A stretch of 64,000 nucleotides of DNA from Geothrix sp. (GCF_030219325.1 NZ_CP126625.1:2716857-2780856), one strand, 5' to 3'; positions 25,714 to 36,573 are shown, counted from the first letter of the stretch. Numbers and translations: made by a program. The notes: a model not told the origin generated them from the sequence alone.

Positions 25714-28700
25714 GTGAATCCCTCCAAGCCCTTCATCCTCCGGCCCATCGCCACCTCGCTGCTGATGGCGGGGCTGCTGCTGGTGGGCCTCCTGGCCTTC
25801 CGGCAGCTGCCGGTCTCCGCCCTGCCGCAGGTGGACTACCCCACCATCCAGGTGGTCACCTTCTACCCCGGCGCCAGCCCGGACGTCATGGCCTCGGCCA
25901 TCACCGCCCCGCTGGAACGCCAGTTCGGCCAGCTGCCGGGCCTGAACCGCATGTCCTCCACCAGCTCCGGCGGGAGCTCGGTCATCACCCTCCAGTTCGT
26001 GCTGGACCTGAACATCGACGTGGCGGAGCAGCAGGTCCAGGCGGCCGTGAACGCCGCGGGCACCTACCTGCCCACGAACCTGCCGAATCCCCCCATCTAC
26101 AGCAAGATCAACCCGGCCGACGCGCCCATCCTCACCCTGGCACTCACATCCAAGACCCTGCCCCTGTCCAAGGTCGAGGACTTCGCCGACACGCGGCTGG
26201 CCCAGAAGATCTCGCAGCTGCCGGGTGTTGGCCTCGTGAGCATCAGCGGAGGGCAGAAGCCCGCCGTGCGCATCCAGGCCAATCCCGCGGCCCTCGCGGC
26301 CAACGGGCTCACCCTCGGCGACGTGCGCACGGCCGTGGCCACCAGCAACGTGAACCAGGCCAAGGGCAGCTTCGACGGCCTGCGCCAGGCCTACGCCATC
26401 GGCGCCAACGACCAGCTGCTCACCAGCGAGGACTACCGGCCCCTCATCGTGGCCTACAAGAACGGCGCCCCCGTCACCATCGCCGAGATCGCCACCGTCA
26501 GCGACGACGTGGAGAACGCCCGCCTGGCTGCCTGGATGGGTACGGGCCAACCCACCGAGAAGGCCGCCTCCGCGGGCGCACCCGACCAGACCGTCCAGGT
26601 GCCGGCCGTCATCCTCAACATCCAGCGCCAGCCCGGGGCCAACATCATCGCGGTGGTGGACCGGGTGAAGGACCTGATGCCCCAGCTGCGGGGCTCCCTG
26701 CCCGCCGCCGTGGAGCTGACCGTGCTCACGGATCGGACCGTGACGATCCGCGCCTCCGTGGAGGACGTGGAGTTCGAGCTGATGCTCACCATCGCCCTGG
26801 TGGTGATGGTGATCTTCCTCTTCCTACGGACCCTGGCCGCCACCATCATCCCCAGCGTGGCCGTGCCGCTCTCCCTGGTGGGCACCTTCGGCGTGATGTA
26901 CCTGCTGGGCTACAGCCTCAACAACCTCACGCTCATGGCCCTCACCATCTCCACGGGCTTCGTGGTGGACGACGCCATCGTGATGATCGAGAACATCATG
27001 CGCTACATCGAGGAGGGCGAGTCCCCCCTCCAGGCGGCGCTGAAGGGCTCGGAGCAGATCGGCTTCACCATCCTGTCCCTGACGGTCTCGCTCATCGCCG
27101 TGCTCATCCCCCTGCTCTTCATGGGCGACATCGTGGGCCGCCTCTTCCGCGAGTTCGCCGTCACCCTCAGCGTCACCATCCTGGTCTCGGCCGTCGTCTC
27201 CCTGACGCTCACGCCCATGATGTGCGCCAAGCTGCTCAAGCACACCCCCCCCGAGGAGCAGGGCCGCTTCTACCAGTCCTCGGAGCGGATCTTCCAGCGG
27301 GTCATCGCCTTCTACGGCCGGACGCTCACCTGGGTGCTCCAGCACCAGACCGGCACCCTGATCGTGGCCGTGGCCACCCTGGCCTCCACCGTGCTGCTCT
27401 ACATCGCCGTCCCCAAGGGCTTCTTCCCCGTGCAGGACACGGGCGTCATCCTCGGCATCTCCGAGGGGCCGCAGACGGTCTCGTTCTCCGCCATGGCCGA
27501 GCGGCAGCAGGCCCTCTCCACCGAGATCCTCAAGGATCCGGCCGTGGCGAGCCTCTCCTCCTTCATCGGCATCGACGGCACCAACACCACCCTCAACAGT
27601 GGCCGCATCCAGATCAACCTGAAGCCCCTCGATGAGCGTGGCCTCAGCGCCAGCGAGGTCATCCACCGGCTCCAGCCCCAGCTGGCCAAGGTCGAGGGCA
27701 TCCGGCTCTACCTCCAGCCCGTGCAGGACCTCACGGTGGAGGATCGCGTCAGCCGCACCCAGTACCAGTACACGCTGGAGGACGCGGATGCGAAGGAACT
27801 GGGCGAGTGGGTGCCCCGCTTCGTGACGCGGCTCTCGGCCCTTCCCGAGCTACGGGACGTGGCCAGCGACCAGCAGAACGCGGGCCTCCAGGTGCGGGTC
27901 ACCCTCGACCGCACCACGGCCTCCCGCCTGGGCATCACCCCCCAGATGCTGGACGACGCCCTCTACGACGCCTTCGGCCAGCGGCAGGTCTCCACCATGT
28001 TCACCCAGCTGAACCAGTACCGCGTGGTGCTGGAGGCCCGGCCCGGCCAGTACCAGCGCCCCGAGGATCTCCAGAACATCTACGTGCGCTCCGCCTCCGG
28101 GGGGTCCGTGCCCCTCAGCGCCTTCACCCGCCTCGAGACCATCACCGCTCCCCTGGCCATCAACCATCAGGGCCAGTTCCCCACGGCCACCGTGTCCTTC
28201 AACCTCGCCCCCGGCGTCTCTTTGGGCGATGCCGTGAAGGCCGTGAACCAGGCCCGCCAGGAGCTGGACCTGCCCCCCAGCATCAAGGCCGGCTTCCAGG
28301 GCACGGCCCAGGCCTTCGGGGCCTCGCTGACGAACACGCCCCTGCTCATCCTCGCCGCAGTGCTGACGGTCTACATCCTGCTGGGCGTGCTGTACGAGAG
28401 CTACATCCATCCCATCACCATCCTCTCGACCCTCCCCTCGGCCGGCGTGGGCGCCCTGCTCTCGCTCATGCTCTGCCGCACGGACTTCAGCGTCATCGCC
28501 CTCATCGGCATCATCCTGCTCATCGGCATCGTCGAGAAGAACGCCATCATGATGATCGACTTCGCCCTGGAGGCCGAGCGCAAGGGCGGCCTGCCCCCGG
28601 AGGAGGCCATCTACCAGGCCTCCCTGCTGCGCTTCCGGCCCATCATCATGACCACCATGGCCGCCATGCTGGGCGGCGTGCCCCTGGCCCTGGGCAGCGG

Positions 28701-28878
28701 CGTGGGCGCCGAGCTGCGGCGGCCCCTGGGCATCGTCATCGTGGGCGGCCTCATCTTCAGCCAGGTGCTGACCCTCTACACCACGCCCGTGATCTATCTC
28801 GCGTTTGACCGCCTCGCGCGACGCGCACGCCGCTGGCGCGGCGTGCGGGAAACTGCGCCTGCGGCGCAGGAATCATGA
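25714..28878 (+). CDS. RND multidrug efflux transporter, MdtB-like
   Basis: 1054 aa from the GTG at 25714 (GGAG 6 nt upstream). It is an inner-membrane proton-driven HAE-1 type pump. The N-terminus has [20 protein letters not shown], with the first porter domain [20 protein letters not shown]. The central proton-relay helix contains [21 protein letters not shown] (the two Asp, residues near 410), and the late helix has [20 protein letters not shown]. The length is normal for the family. It overlaps the next RND gene by 4 bp (ATGA), as expected for a heteromeric MdtBC pair. Confidence 0.94.
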   Translation: MNPSKPFILRPIATSLLMAGLLLVGLLAFRQLPVSALPQVDYPTIQVVTFYPGASPDVMASAITAPLERQFGQLPGLNRMSSTSSGGSSVITLQFVLDLNIDVAEQQVQAAVNAAGTYLPTNLPNPPIYSKINPADAPILTLALTSKTLPLSKVEDFADTRLAQKISQLPGVGLVSISGGQKPAVRIQANPAALAANGLTLGDVRTAVATSNVNQAKGSFDGLRQAYAIGANDQLLTSEDYRPLIVAYKNGAPVTIAEIATVSDDVENARLAAWMGTGQPTEKAASAGAPDQTVQVPAVILNIQRQPGANIIAVVDRVKDLMPQLRGSLPAAVELTVLTDRTVTIRASVEDVEFELMLTIALVVMVIFLFLRTLAATIIPSVAVPLSLVGTFGVMYLLGYSLNNLTLMALTISTGFVVDDAIVMIENIMRYIEEGESPLQAALKGSEQIGFTILSLTVSLIAVLIPLLFMGDIVGRLFREFAVTLSVTILVSAVVSLTLTPMMCAKLLKHTPPEEQGRFYQSSERIFQRVIAFYGRTLTWVLQHQTGTLIVAVATLASTVLLYIAVPKGFFPVQDTGVILGISEGPQTVSFSAMAERQQALSTEILKDPAVASLSSFIGIDGTNTTLNSGRIQINLKPLDERGLSASEVIHRLQPQLAKVEGIRLYLQPVQDLTVEDRVSRTQYQYTLEDADAKELGEWVPRFVTRLSALPELRDVASDQQNAGLQVRVTLDRTTASRLGITPQMLDDALYDAFGQRQVSTMFTQLNQYRVVLEARPGQYQRPEDLQNIYVRSASGGSVPLSAFTRLETITAPLAINHQGQFPTATVSFNLAPGVSLGDAVKAVNQARQELDLPPSIKAGFQGTAQAFGASLTNTPLLILAAVLTVYILLGVLYESYIHPITILSTLPSAGVGALLSLMLCRTDFSVIALIGIILLIGIVEKNAIMMIDFALEAERKGGLPPEEAIYQASLLRFRPIIMTTMAAMLGGVPLALGSGVGAELRRPLGIVIVGGLIFSQVLTLYTTPVIYLAFDRLARRARRWRGVRETAPAAQES

Positions 28879-31800
28879 GCATTTCAACACCCTTCATCCG
28901 CCGCCCGGTGGCCACCACGCTGCTGACGGTGGCCCTGGCCCTGCTGGGCGCCATCGCGTACCAGTTCCTGCCGGTATCGCCCCTGCCCCAGGTGGAGTTC
29001 CCCACCATCCAGGTCTCCGCCGGCCTGCCCGGGGCCAGCCCCGAGACCATGGCCTCCTCCGTGGCCACGCCCCTGGAGCGGCAGTTCGGCCGCATCGCCG
29101 GCATCACCGAGATGACCTCGGCCAGCGCCCTGGGCGGGACCAGCATCACGCTCCAGTTCGACCTGGGCCGCAACATCGACGCCGCGGGCCGCGACGTGCA
29201 GGCGGCCATCAACGCCGCCCGGGGCGACCTGCCGGCCAACCTGCCGAACAATCCCTCCTATCGGAAGGTGAACCCCGCGGATTCGCCGATCATGCTGCTG
29301 GCCCTCACCTCGAAGCTGATCCCGCGGGAGCGCATGTACGACATCGCCTCCTCCGTGCTCCAGCAGAAGCTGTCGCAGGTCCAGGGCGTGGGCCAGGTGG
29401 GCATCTTCGGCGGCGCCCTGCCGGCGGTGCGGGTGGACGTGAACCCCGCCCTGCTGAATGCCCAGGGGCTCGCCCTGGACGACGTCCGCATCGCCATCGC
29501 CGCGGCCAACCTGAACCGCCCCAAGGGCGACCTGTCCGATGGCAAGAGCACCTGGTCCATCGCCACCACGGACCAGATGATGAACGCGGCGGACTACCAG
29601 CCGCTCATCCTCCGCTACCGCAACGGCAGCGCCGTCCGCCTGTCCGACGTGGCCCAGGTCACGGATTCCGTGGAGAACGTCCGCAACAGCGGCCTGTCCA
29701 ATGGCGTGCCGGCCATCATCGTGCCCATCTTCCGCCAGCCGGACGCCAACATCATCGAGACCGTGGATCGGGTGAAGGCCATCCTGCCCCAGCTCCAGGC
29801 CTCCCTGCCGCCCACCATCGACCTGAAGGTGCTCATCGATGCCACGCGCACCATCCGGGCCTCGGTCAAGGACGTGCAGCTGGCCCTGACCATCTCGATC
29901 CTGCTGGTCATCCTCGTGGTCTTCGTGTTCCTCCGCAGCGTGCGGTCCACGCTCATCCCCAGCGTGGCGGTGCCCATTTCGCTCATCGGCACCTTCGGCG
30001 CCATGTACCTCCTGGGCTACACCATCGACAACCTGTCCCTGATGGCCCTCACGGTGGCCACGGGCTTCGTGGTGGACGACGCCATCGTGGTGGTGGAGAA
30101 CATCACCCGGCACCTGGAGAACGGGATGCAGCCCATGGAGGCCGCCCTGCACGGCGCCAAGGAGATCGGCTTCACGGTGATCTCCATCAGCATCTCGCTC
30201 ATCGCCGTGTTCATCCCCATCCTGATGATGGGCGGCATCGTGGGCCGGCTCTTCCGGGAGTTCGCCGTCACCCTTTCGGTGGCCATCGTGATCTCCATGG
30301 TGGTGTCCCTCACCACCACGCCCATGATGTGCTCGCGGATCCTGCGCCCCCACTCGGAGGAGAGGCATGGGCGGGTCTTCCAGGCCAGCGAGCGGATCTT
30401 CCAATGGATCATGGGTCACTACGAGGCCTCGCTCACCTGGGTGCTCCGCCACCAGAAGGCCACCCTGATCGTCGCCCTCAGCACCATGGCCGCCACCGTG
30501 GGCCTCTACATCGCCATCCCCAAGGGCTTCTTCCCCCAGCAGGACACAGGCCGGGTGACCGGCTCCATCCAGGCCGCCCAGGACATCTCCTTCGTCGGCC
30601 TCGAGAAGCTCATGACCCAGTACGTGGCCATCGTGCAGGCCGACCCGGCCGTGGAGAACGTCACCGCCTTCATCGGTGGTGGCAACACGGGGCGGATGTT
30701 CGCCGCCCTCAAGCCCAACGACCAGCGCAAGGACACGGTGGACCAGATCATCGCCCGGCTGCGCGGCAAGACGGCCCACATCGTCGGCGGCACCCTCTTC
30801 ATGCAGCCGGTGCAGGATCTCCGCCTGGGCGGCCGGCCCTCCGCCACCCAGTACCAGTACACCATCCAGGGCGATGATGCCCGGGAGCTGTTCGACTGGG
30901 CCCCCAAGGTGCTGCAGAAGCTCCGCACCGTCCCCCAGCTGACGGACGTGAACTCGGACCTCCAGAACAAGGGCCTGGAGGCCTCCCTGGTCATCGACCG
31001 CGCCACGGCCTCACGGCTGGCCATCACGCCCCAGGCCATCGACAACACGCTCTACGACGCCTTCGGCCAGCGGCAGGTCTCCACCATCTACACCGCCCTG
31101 AACCAGTACCACGTGGTCATGGAAGTGGACTCGCCCTTCATGCAGACGCCGGACGGGCTGCGCCACACCTACGTCCGCTCCGCCACCGGCAACCTGGTGC
31201 CCCTGAGCGCCTTCACCACCCTGGAGCGGCGCAACACGGCCCTCTCCGTGAACCACCAGGGCCAGCTGCCCTCGGTGACCCTTTCTTTCAACCTGCCCCT
31301 GGGCGTGGCCCTGGGCGATGCCGTGGCGGCCGTCGACAAGGCCGAGCAGGAGATCCACCTGCCGGGCACCATCCGGGGCAGCTACATGGGCACGGCCCAG
31401 GCCTTCCGGGCCTCCCTGGCCAACCAGCCCCTCCTGGTGGCTGCGGCCCTGCTGGTGGTCTACATCGTGCTGGGCATGCTCTACGAGAGCCTCATCCACC
31501 CGCTGACCATCCTCAGCACCCTGCCCTCGGCGGGCGTGGGCGCCCTGCTGGCCCTCATGGCCTGCCGCACGGAGCTGACGGTCATCGCCTTCATCGGCAT
31601 CATCCTGCTCATCGGCATCGTTAAGAAGAACGCCATCCTCATGATCGACTTCGCCATCGAAGTGGAGCGGCGGGAGGGGCTCACGCCGGAGCGGGCCATC
31701 TTCCAGGCCTGCCTCCTGCGCTTCCGGCCCATCACCATGACCACCATGGCGGCCCTGCTGGGCGGCCTGCCCCTGGCCATCGGCATGGGCACCGGCTCCG

Positions 31801-31976
31801 AGCTGCGGCGCCCCCTGGGCATCGCCATCGTGGGCGGCCTGCTCGTCAGCCAGCTCCTGACCCTCTACACCACGCCCGTCATCTACCTCTACATGGATCG
31901 GGCGCGGCTGCGCTGGGAGCGGTTCCGGGCTGCCCGGCGACCTGCGCCAGCCCTGGGGAAAGCACCTGTGGGCTGA
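28875..31976 (+). CDS. RND multidrug efflux transporter, MdtC-like
   Basis: 1033 aa, paralogous to the preceding gene and translationally coupled. Key elements are [20 protein letters not shown], the proton-relay helix [21 protein letters not shown] (near residue 405) and [20 protein letters not shown]. The pair with the MdtA-like adaptor matches MdtABC, which in enterobacteria exports bile salts, novobiocin and similar compounds through TolC. No outer-membrane factor gene is present in the window, so a channel encoded elsewhere must be shared. Confidence 0.94.
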   Translation: MSISTPFIRRPVATTLLTVALALLGAIAYQFLPVSPLPQVEFPTIQVSAGLPGASPETMASSVATPLERQFGRIAGITEMTSASALGGTSITLQFDLGRNIDAAGRDVQAAINAARGDLPANLPNNPSYRKVNPADSPIMLLALTSKLIPRERMYDIASSVLQQKLSQVQGVGQVGIFGGALPAVRVDVNPALLNAQGLALDDVRIAIAAANLNRPKGDLSDGKSTWSIATTDQMMNAADYQPLILRYRNGSAVRLSDVAQVTDSVENVRNSGLSNGVPAIIVPIFRQPDANIIETVDRVKAILPQLQASLPPTIDLKVLIDATRTIRASVKDVQLALTISILLVILVVFVFLRSVRSTLIPSVAVPISLIGTFGAMYLLGYTIDNLSLMALTVATGFVVDDAIVVVENITRHLENGMQPMEAALHGAKEIGFTVISISISLIAVFIPILMMGGIVGRLFREFAVTLSVAIVISMVVSLTTTPMMCSRILRPHSEERHGRVFQASERIFQWIMGHYEASLTWVLRHQKATLIVALSTMAATVGLYIAIPKGFFPQQDTGRVTGSIQAAQDISFVGLEKLMTQYVAIVQADPAVENVTAFIGGGNTGRMFAALKPNDQRKDTVDQIIARLRGKTAHIVGGTLFMQPVQDLRLGGRPSATQYQYTIQGDDARELFDWAPKVLQKLRTVPQLTDVNSDLQNKGLEASLVIDRATASRLAITPQAIDNTLYDAFGQRQVSTIYTALNQYHVVMEVDSPFMQTPDGLRHTYVRSATGNLVPLSAFTTLERRNTALSVNHQGQLPSVTLSFNLPLGVALGDAVAAVDKAEQEIHLPGTIRGSYMGTAQAFRASLANQPLLVAAALLVVYIVLGMLYESLIHPLTILSTLPSAGVGALLALMACRTELTVIAFIGIILLIGIVKKNAILMIDFAIEVERREGLTPERAIFQACLLRFRPITMTTMAALLGGLPLAIGMGTGSELRRPLGIAIVGGLLVSQLLTLYTTPVIYLYMDRARLRWERFRAARRPAPALGKAPVG

Positions 31977-32191
31977 AAGCCTGGAACCGCGAATGGCGCG
32001 AATCGCCCTTCGGGCGCGCGGATGGCGAACGGGTGGGTTCCCCGCCTCCGCTCACGGGGCGGATTCGCCGGCTCTCAAAGGACGGCGGCACCGCCCCGTG
32101 AGCGGCCAGCCACGCAGAGCGCGGCTGGGGGCCGCAGGCCCAGGCGGACCATCACCGCCGCATTCGCGCCCATTCGCGTCATTCGCGGTTT
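31975..32191. repeat. Nested inverted repeats between the RND genes and aspS
   Basis: The outer arms (GAAAGCCTGGAACCGCGAAT at 31975 and ATTCGCG-CCCATTCGCG-TCATTCGCGG at 32162-32188) resemble the 25529-25700 repeat but with CGCGAAT in place of CGCAGAT units. Inside lies a perfect 15-bp inverted repeat CCGCTCACGGGGCGG (32048-32062) / CCGCCCCGTGAGCGG (32091-32105), and then a further GC-rich palindromic stretch to about 32145. From 32192 to 32314 there is a degenerate tail and the aspS leader; no gene is visible in 31977-32314. Confidence 0.7.
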
Positions 32192-32314
32192 CATCTTTCT
32201 CCGCGTCTTCTGTGAATTTCCCTGCCTTCCGTGGCCAGCCTTTCTTGCCGCCCCTCGCCAAGATCCTTTTGCCCCGCTTGAGCCCAGGGCCCCCGGATGC
32301 GATCCTGTAGGGCT

Positions 32315-34285
32315 ATGAAACTCGATCGGCTCGGCGACTTCCAACGCACCCACCGCAACGGCGACCTGCGCCTCGACCACGCGGGCCAGACCGTGCGCCT
32401 GCTCGGCTGGTGCCGCCGCGTGCGCAACCTCGGGTCGCTGGTCTTCCTGGATCTCCGCGACCGCTGGGGCCTGGTGCAGCTGGTGGCCAACGAGGAGACC
32501 GCCGATCCCGAGCTGCTGGCCAAGCTCAAGGCCGTGCGCAGCGAATTCGTGCTGGCCGCCGAGGGCGTGGTGGCCGAGCGCGAGAGCAAGAACCCCCACA
32601 TGGCCACGGGTGACGTCGAGATCCGCCTCACGGGCCTGCGCATCCTGAACACCGCGGCCACCCTGCCCTTCCCCCTGGAGGACGAGGGCGTGGGCGAGGA
32701 CCTGCGCCTCACCTACCGATTCCTGGACCTGCGCCGCGAACACCTGCAGCGCAACATGGTGCTCCGCAGCGAGACCTCCAACATCGTCCGCAACTACTTC
32801 CGGAAGCACGATTTCATCGAGGTCGAGACGCCCATCCTCGGCAAGTCCACGCCGGAAGGCGCCCGGGACTACCTGGTGCCCAGCCGCGTGCACGCGGGCG
32901 AGTTCTTCGCCCTGCCCCAGAGCCCCCAGCTCTACAAGCAGATGCTCCAGGTCTCGGGCTTCGAGCGCTACGTGCAGATCTGCCGCTGCTTCCGGGACGA
33001 GGACCTGCGCGCCGACCGCCAGCCCGAGTTCACCCAGATCGACGTCGAGATGAGCTTCGTGCGCCAGGAGGACATCCAGGATCTGATCGAGGGCCTGATG
33101 GTGGAGCTCTGCCCCCTGGTGGGCCAGCACCCCGTCGCCCCCTTCCCGCGCCTGACCTACCAGGACGCCATGGAGTGGTACGGCTCCGACAAGCCCGACC
33201 TACGCTGCAAGGTCAAGATCCAGGACGTGACGGGCCTGTTCGCCGGCAGCGAGTTCAACCTGTTCCGCGCCGCCGCCGACTCCCAGGGCCAGCGCCGGGT
33301 GCGCGGCCTCTTCCTGCCCGGCGAGGCCGCCGGGGCGTACAGCCGCAAGCAGCTCGACGAGCTGCAGGAGACCGCCAAACAGCTGGGCGCCGGGGGCCTG
33401 CCCTACGCCAAGTGGGGCAAGGACGGCCTGGCCTCCAGCTTCAAGAAGTTCATCAACCCCGAGTTGGAAGCCGAACTCAAGGCGACCCTGGGCGTCAGCG
33501 GAGAAGGCCTGGCCATCTTCGCCGTGGGCACCGACGACCAGACCTCCCGCGTGCTGGGCGACCTGCGCCTGCGGCTGGCCCGGGCCCTGGGCCTGGTGGA
33601 CACCTCTGCCTTCGAGTTCCTGTGGGTGGTGGACTTCCCCCTCCTCCAGTGGGACGAAGGGGACCAGCGCTTCGTGGCCTGCCACCACCCTTTCACCAGC
33701 CCCCATCCCGACGACCTGGACCTGCTGCAGTCCAACCCCGGGGCCTGCCGCGCCGTGGCCTACGACCTGGTGCTCAACGGCTACGAGCTGGGCGGCGGCA
33801 GCATCCGCATCCACGACGCCGAAACCCAGAGCCTCATCTTCCGCACCATCGGCATCAGCGAGGCGCAGGCCCGGGCCAAGTTCGGCTACCTGCTGGATGC
33901 CCTGGCCTTCGGCGCCCCGCCCCACGGCGGCCTGGCCCTGGGCCTGGACCGCCTCGTCATGCTGCTGGCGGGCGAGGAGAACATCCGCGAGGTCATCGCC
34001 TTCCCCAAGACCGCCCAGGCCCGCTGCCTCATGACGGACGCCCCCAGCCCCGTGGACGAACGCCAGCTGCGCGACCTGCACCTGTTGCAGGACACCAAGC
34101 AGACCTACCGGGTGGGCGCCGTGTTCTTCGAGAGCGCCGAGGGCGGCAACACCGAGCTGCGCGGGCAGGCCCTGCAGCAGCTCAGCCAGCTCACGCCCCG
34201 CCAGACCCAGGGCCTGGTCACCCTCGACGGGCAGGGCCAGATCCTGGATGCCCAGACCCTGAGCGGACCCACCTTCGAGTTCTGA
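32315..34285 (+). CDS. aspS: Aspartate-tRNA ligase with C-terminal extension
   Basis: 656 aa from the ATG at 32315. It is a bacterial-type class II synthetase. The OB-fold anticodon domain has VRLLGWCRRVRNLGSLVFLD, motif 2 is RYVQICRCFRDEDLRADRQPE (as two adjacent blocks), the bacterial GAD insertion covers about 290-420, and motif 3 is GGLALGLDRLVMLL, followed by IREVIAFPKTAQARCLMTDAP. Typical bacterial AspRS ends about 20 residues after that point; this one continues for roughly 65 more residues (TYRVGAVFFESAEGGN... to the end). The role of the tail is unknown. Confidence 0.95.
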   Translation: MKLDRLGDFQRTHRNGDLRLDHAGQTVRLLGWCRRVRNLGSLVFLDLRDRWGLVQLVANEETADPELLAKLKAVRSEFVLAAEGVVAERESKNPHMATGDVEIRLTGLRILNTAATLPFPLEDEGVGEDLRLTYRFLDLRREHLQRNMVLRSETSNIVRNYFRKHDFIEVETPILGKSTPEGARDYLVPSRVHAGEFFALPQSPQLYKQMLQVSGFERYVQICRCFRDEDLRADRQPEFTQIDVEMSFVRQEDIQDLIEGLMVELCPLVGQHPVAPFPRLTYQDAMEWYGSDKPDLRCKVKIQDVTGLFAGSEFNLFRAAADSQGQRRVRGLFLPGEAAGAYSRKQLDELQETAKQLGAGGLPYAKWGKDGLASSFKKFINPELEAELKATLGVSGEGLAIFAVGTDDQTSRVLGDLRLRLARALGLVDTSAFEFLWVVDFPLLQWDEGDQRFVACHHPFTSPHPDDLDLLQSNPGACRAVAYDLVLNGYELGGGSIRIHDAETQSLIFRTIGISEAQARAKFGYLLDALAFGAPPHGGLALGLDRLVMLLAGEENIREVIAFPKTAQARCLMTDAPSPVDERQLRDLHLLQDTKQTYRVGAVFFESAEGGNTELRGQALQQLSQLTPRQTQGLVTLDGQGQILDAQTLSGPTFEF

Positions 34286-34310
34286 GACCCCCTTCGCCGC
34301 AAGGAAGCCC

Positions 34311-34874
34311 ATGACCACGCCCGGAAAGCCCCCCAAGAAGGTCAAAGAGAAGCGGCAGACTCCGGCGGAGCGCCAGGAGGCCATGCGCTACAACCACATG
34401 ATGTACGGCCCCACCGCCGGCGAGCTGCGGCCCGCCGCCAAGAAGGTCAACTACGGCGGCGCCTACCTCAGCCACCCCAAGTTCCAGACCCTGATCACCG
34501 CCCTCAAGAAGGGTACGGCCTTCAGCTTCGACGTCACGGACAAGGGCAAGGTCTGCGCCATCGCCACCGACGGCGCCCACATCTCCTTCGACGGCCGCGT
34601 GATCTTCTACTCCCGGGCCCTGAACAAGCACGAGGACAACCTGCTGCTGGACCGCGAAGTCACCGTCCAGCTCCAGACCATCGACGCCCTGGTCCACCTG
34701 GTCTTCGCCGTCGTCCGAGCCCTCCCCGAGCTGGGCGCCCCCCCCTTCGCCTACCAGGCCCGCCAGTTCTTCCTGGGCGCCGAAACCCTCGAAGCCGGCA
34801 TCCCCGACCAGGGCCCGAACCTGCTGCTGGGGTCGTTCAAGCACAGCAAGGTTGTTGAGAAGGGACGGAAGTAG
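34311..34874 (+). CDS. Conserved-looking hypothetical protein
   Basis: 187 aa, starting 25 bp after aspS on the same strand, so probably co-transcribed. The N-terminal 25 residues are strongly basic (TTPGKPPKKVKEKRQTPAER). The rest is a mixed alpha/beta domain without signal peptide, membrane helix or recognised motif. Codon use and GC content match the neighbouring core genes, which supports a real gene. No function is proposed. Confidence 0.65.
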   Translation: MTTPGKPPKKVKEKRQTPAERQEAMRYNHMMYGPTAGELRPAAKKVNYGGAYLSHPKFQTLITALKKGTAFSFDVTDKGKVCAIATDGAHISFDGRVIFYSRALNKHEDNLLLDREVTVQLQTIDALVHLVFAVVRALPELGAPPFAYQARQFFLGAETLEAGIPDQGPNLLLGSFKHSKVVEKGRK

Positions 34875-34908
34875 CCTGATTGCCTGTCCAACCTCAGAGG
34901 GGGACGGA

Positions 34909-35061
34909 ATGGGCCATATCCAGGACCTCATCGCCTTGCACGAAGCCGAAGCAAGCCCTCACGGCAACCTGATCGACCATATGGGGCTTTTCATGACCGA
35001 CAGGGAGCGGTTGCCCAGGGGTCCAAGACGTGGTCCCGGCGTTATTGGTTGCACCAACTAA
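34909..35061 (+). CDS. Possible 50-aa ORF at the edge of the RHS region
   Basis: The ATG at 34909 follows GAGGGGGACGGA, a plausible ribosome site. The peptide begins MGHIQDLIALHEAEASPHGN and has no known motif. It lies at the GC transition into the AT-rich toxin region and ends inside the stop region of the convergent gene 35058-35684. It could be a remnant of a larger gene; support is weak. Confidence 0.25.
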   Translation: MGHIQDLIALHEAEASPHGNLIDHMGLFMTDRERLPRGPRRGPGVIGCTN

Positions 35062-35684
35062 TATGGAAATTCCGGCTTTTGAATTCTGACAGAAAATGAG
35101 AGAGCTGCTTTTTTATATTCAAATAGCCCGGCCTTAAGGAATACCTTACATGCGGACATTTTTCCATTCAACCCATATACAACAATCTTTATCGCATCTA
35201 TTTCGTGTTCCCTAGTGTAATACTGAATCCAAAAACCATCTCCATTGCCAAAAACACCACCTTTAATTGGATTATCCTCCTGAACGATCTGAATATCTTC
35301 ACCAGTCACTGAATTCCAAATATGAGCATATTTTTCGAGTGATCCGAATTCCGCTCCCCATATAAAGAAGGATGTCTTGTTGTTAAATGAGGTAAATTCT
35401 CCAGAAAATAATGAAGATTTTTTCAAAATTTCACCATCTACGCTAACTCGATAAAGTCTTTTAAGAGTTACATTCCCATTATCCTTTTCTTTATAAACAA
35501 CCAGATTCTTGTTGATATCTGTTGAAATAATTTTAATAACTCCATTGCCTGGCAATTCTACATCAATAAATCGAGGAACCATTTGTGGTGTTGGCCTCTT
35601 TGCCTCCTTGGAGAAAACTGGGTTTGCTGAGAGCAAGAATAATAAACCAACGGTAGTTCTACGCAGAAAATCTTGAAATCTCAT
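35058..35684 (-). CDS. Exported hypothetical protein, presumed immunity partner of the orphan tip
   Basis: 208 aa, AT-rich and with codon use unlike the genome average. Residues 1-25 form a signal peptide (LLFLLSANPVFSKE). The mature part is beta-rich with repeated short strands (VIKIISTDINKNLVVYKEK, DGEILKKSSLFSGEF, and similar), resembling a small propeller. It directly follows the truncated M23-like tip (47 bp), on the same strand. In RHS loci the gene after a toxin tip normally encodes its immunity protein; a periplasmic location fits a cell-wall-degrading toxin. This is inference from position. Confidence 0.6.
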   Translation of the reverse strand: MRFQDFLRRTTVGLLFLLSANPVFSKEAKRPTPQMVPRFIDVELPGNGVIKIISTDINKNLVVYKEKDNGNVTLKRLYRVSVDGEILKKSSLFSGEFTSFNNKTSFFIWGAEFGSLEKYAHIWNSVTGEDIQIVQEDNPIKGGVFGNGDGFWIQYYTREHEIDAIKIVVYGLNGKMSACKVFLKAGLFEYKKAALSFSVRIQKPEFPY

Positions 35685-35730
35685 GGCCCCTCCAACTTTA
35701 GTCCATTGTCGAAAAAAACGGTATTATTCT

Positions 35731-36144
35731 TCATTTTTTGATTACCCAGTCATCACCACAATGCGGCTTGGGATGGGAAGGCCCGGTTTCTCCATAAATA
35801 CAGCTTCGAACACCATTGGTAAGAGGTGAATCCCCTGAAGGCTTAATTAATTTGCCTTTTGAATCCCACTCCATGTGGTGGTCATGCATCCCTGTGGCGT
35901 GCCCATTTGTTGGCGAAGCCATGGTTCCAAGAACATCCCCGACATGAACAACAGTCCCCTTCGGTGGATTGCTCCCAGGTGTCATGTGCCCATCAAGGGT
36001 TGGTTTTTCTTTCCCGCTCACTACCACGCGATACCATGCGCCAGCCTTTTTCCCACGGTGCGCTTTTTGGTTCTGCCAGCCAACTTTTGTAATTTCCCCA
36101 TCAGTGACCGCGTGAACAACTCTTGCCGGATCGTGGCAAGCCAT
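35731..36144 (-). pseudogene. Orphan, truncated M23-peptidase-like RHS toxin tip
   Basis: 137 aa counted from an internal ATG; the frame extends upstream to a stop near 36182 with no better start. It shows an M23/LytM-like C-terminal core: VVHAVTDGEITKVGW, a GHMTP block matching the YGH segment, GTVVHVGDVLGTM and HDHHMEW, which matches the HxHFE strand. The N-terminal HxxxD zinc motif expected before VVHAVTDG is missing, so the domain is cut at its 5' end. It follows the RHS immunity gene and precedes a second exported protein, the layout of a displaced toxin-immunity cassette. It is probably expressed only after recombination with an RHS core. Confidence 0.6.
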
Positions 36145-36180
36145 ACAATCCGTGCGTGAAGGGGTATCTGGTTGCGCATA

Positions 36181-36573
36181 CTATTCATTGGCATTATCAA
36201 TATATGTAAACAAATATATTTTACCGCATTTTTCAAACCCTAAGACTATAGCCAATCCAGATGGGTCACTACAATCAACAGCATATCCATTATACCCTTT
36301 AATTCGTGTGGGACATTTTTTCTTGATTTTTTGTTTTACGTAATCCGAAAAAATTAACTTATATTTTGATTTCAGGCTATCAGAAGATTTTAGGTCTCCA
36401 CCAAAATCGTTAGATCTTAGTGGGAAATGTGTAATTTTTGACAGTGCTTCAATATTGTCATTTTCTATGGCTAATTGAAATTTATTCCAGGTAGTAGCCA
36501 ATTGAGTTGGAATTTGGGACATAACAGTGACTGAATACATCATTGAAAATACAACTACTATTTTTTTAAACAT
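36181..36573 (-). CDS. Presumed periplasmic immunity protein for the RHS toxin
   Basis: 130 aa from the ATG at 36573, which has AGAGGAG 5 nt upstream; an earlier ATG at 36594 overlaps the RHS stop as ATGA but lacks a ribosome site. Residues 1-19 are a signal peptide (FKKIVVVFSMMYSVTVMSQ). The mature protein is small, Lys/Ser-rich and AT-rich, with a Cys pair (KKKCPTRIK and VDCSDP) that could form a disulfide. It follows the RHS gene directly, the standard position of an immunity gene. Function is inferred from position only. Confidence 0.65.
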   Translation of the reverse strand: MFKKIVVVFSMMYSVTVMSQIPTQLATTWNKFQLAIENDNIEALSKITHFPLRSNDFGGDLKSSDSLKSKYKLIFSDYVKQKIKKKCPTRIKGYNGYAVDCSDPSGLAIVLGFEKCGKIYLFTYIDNANE

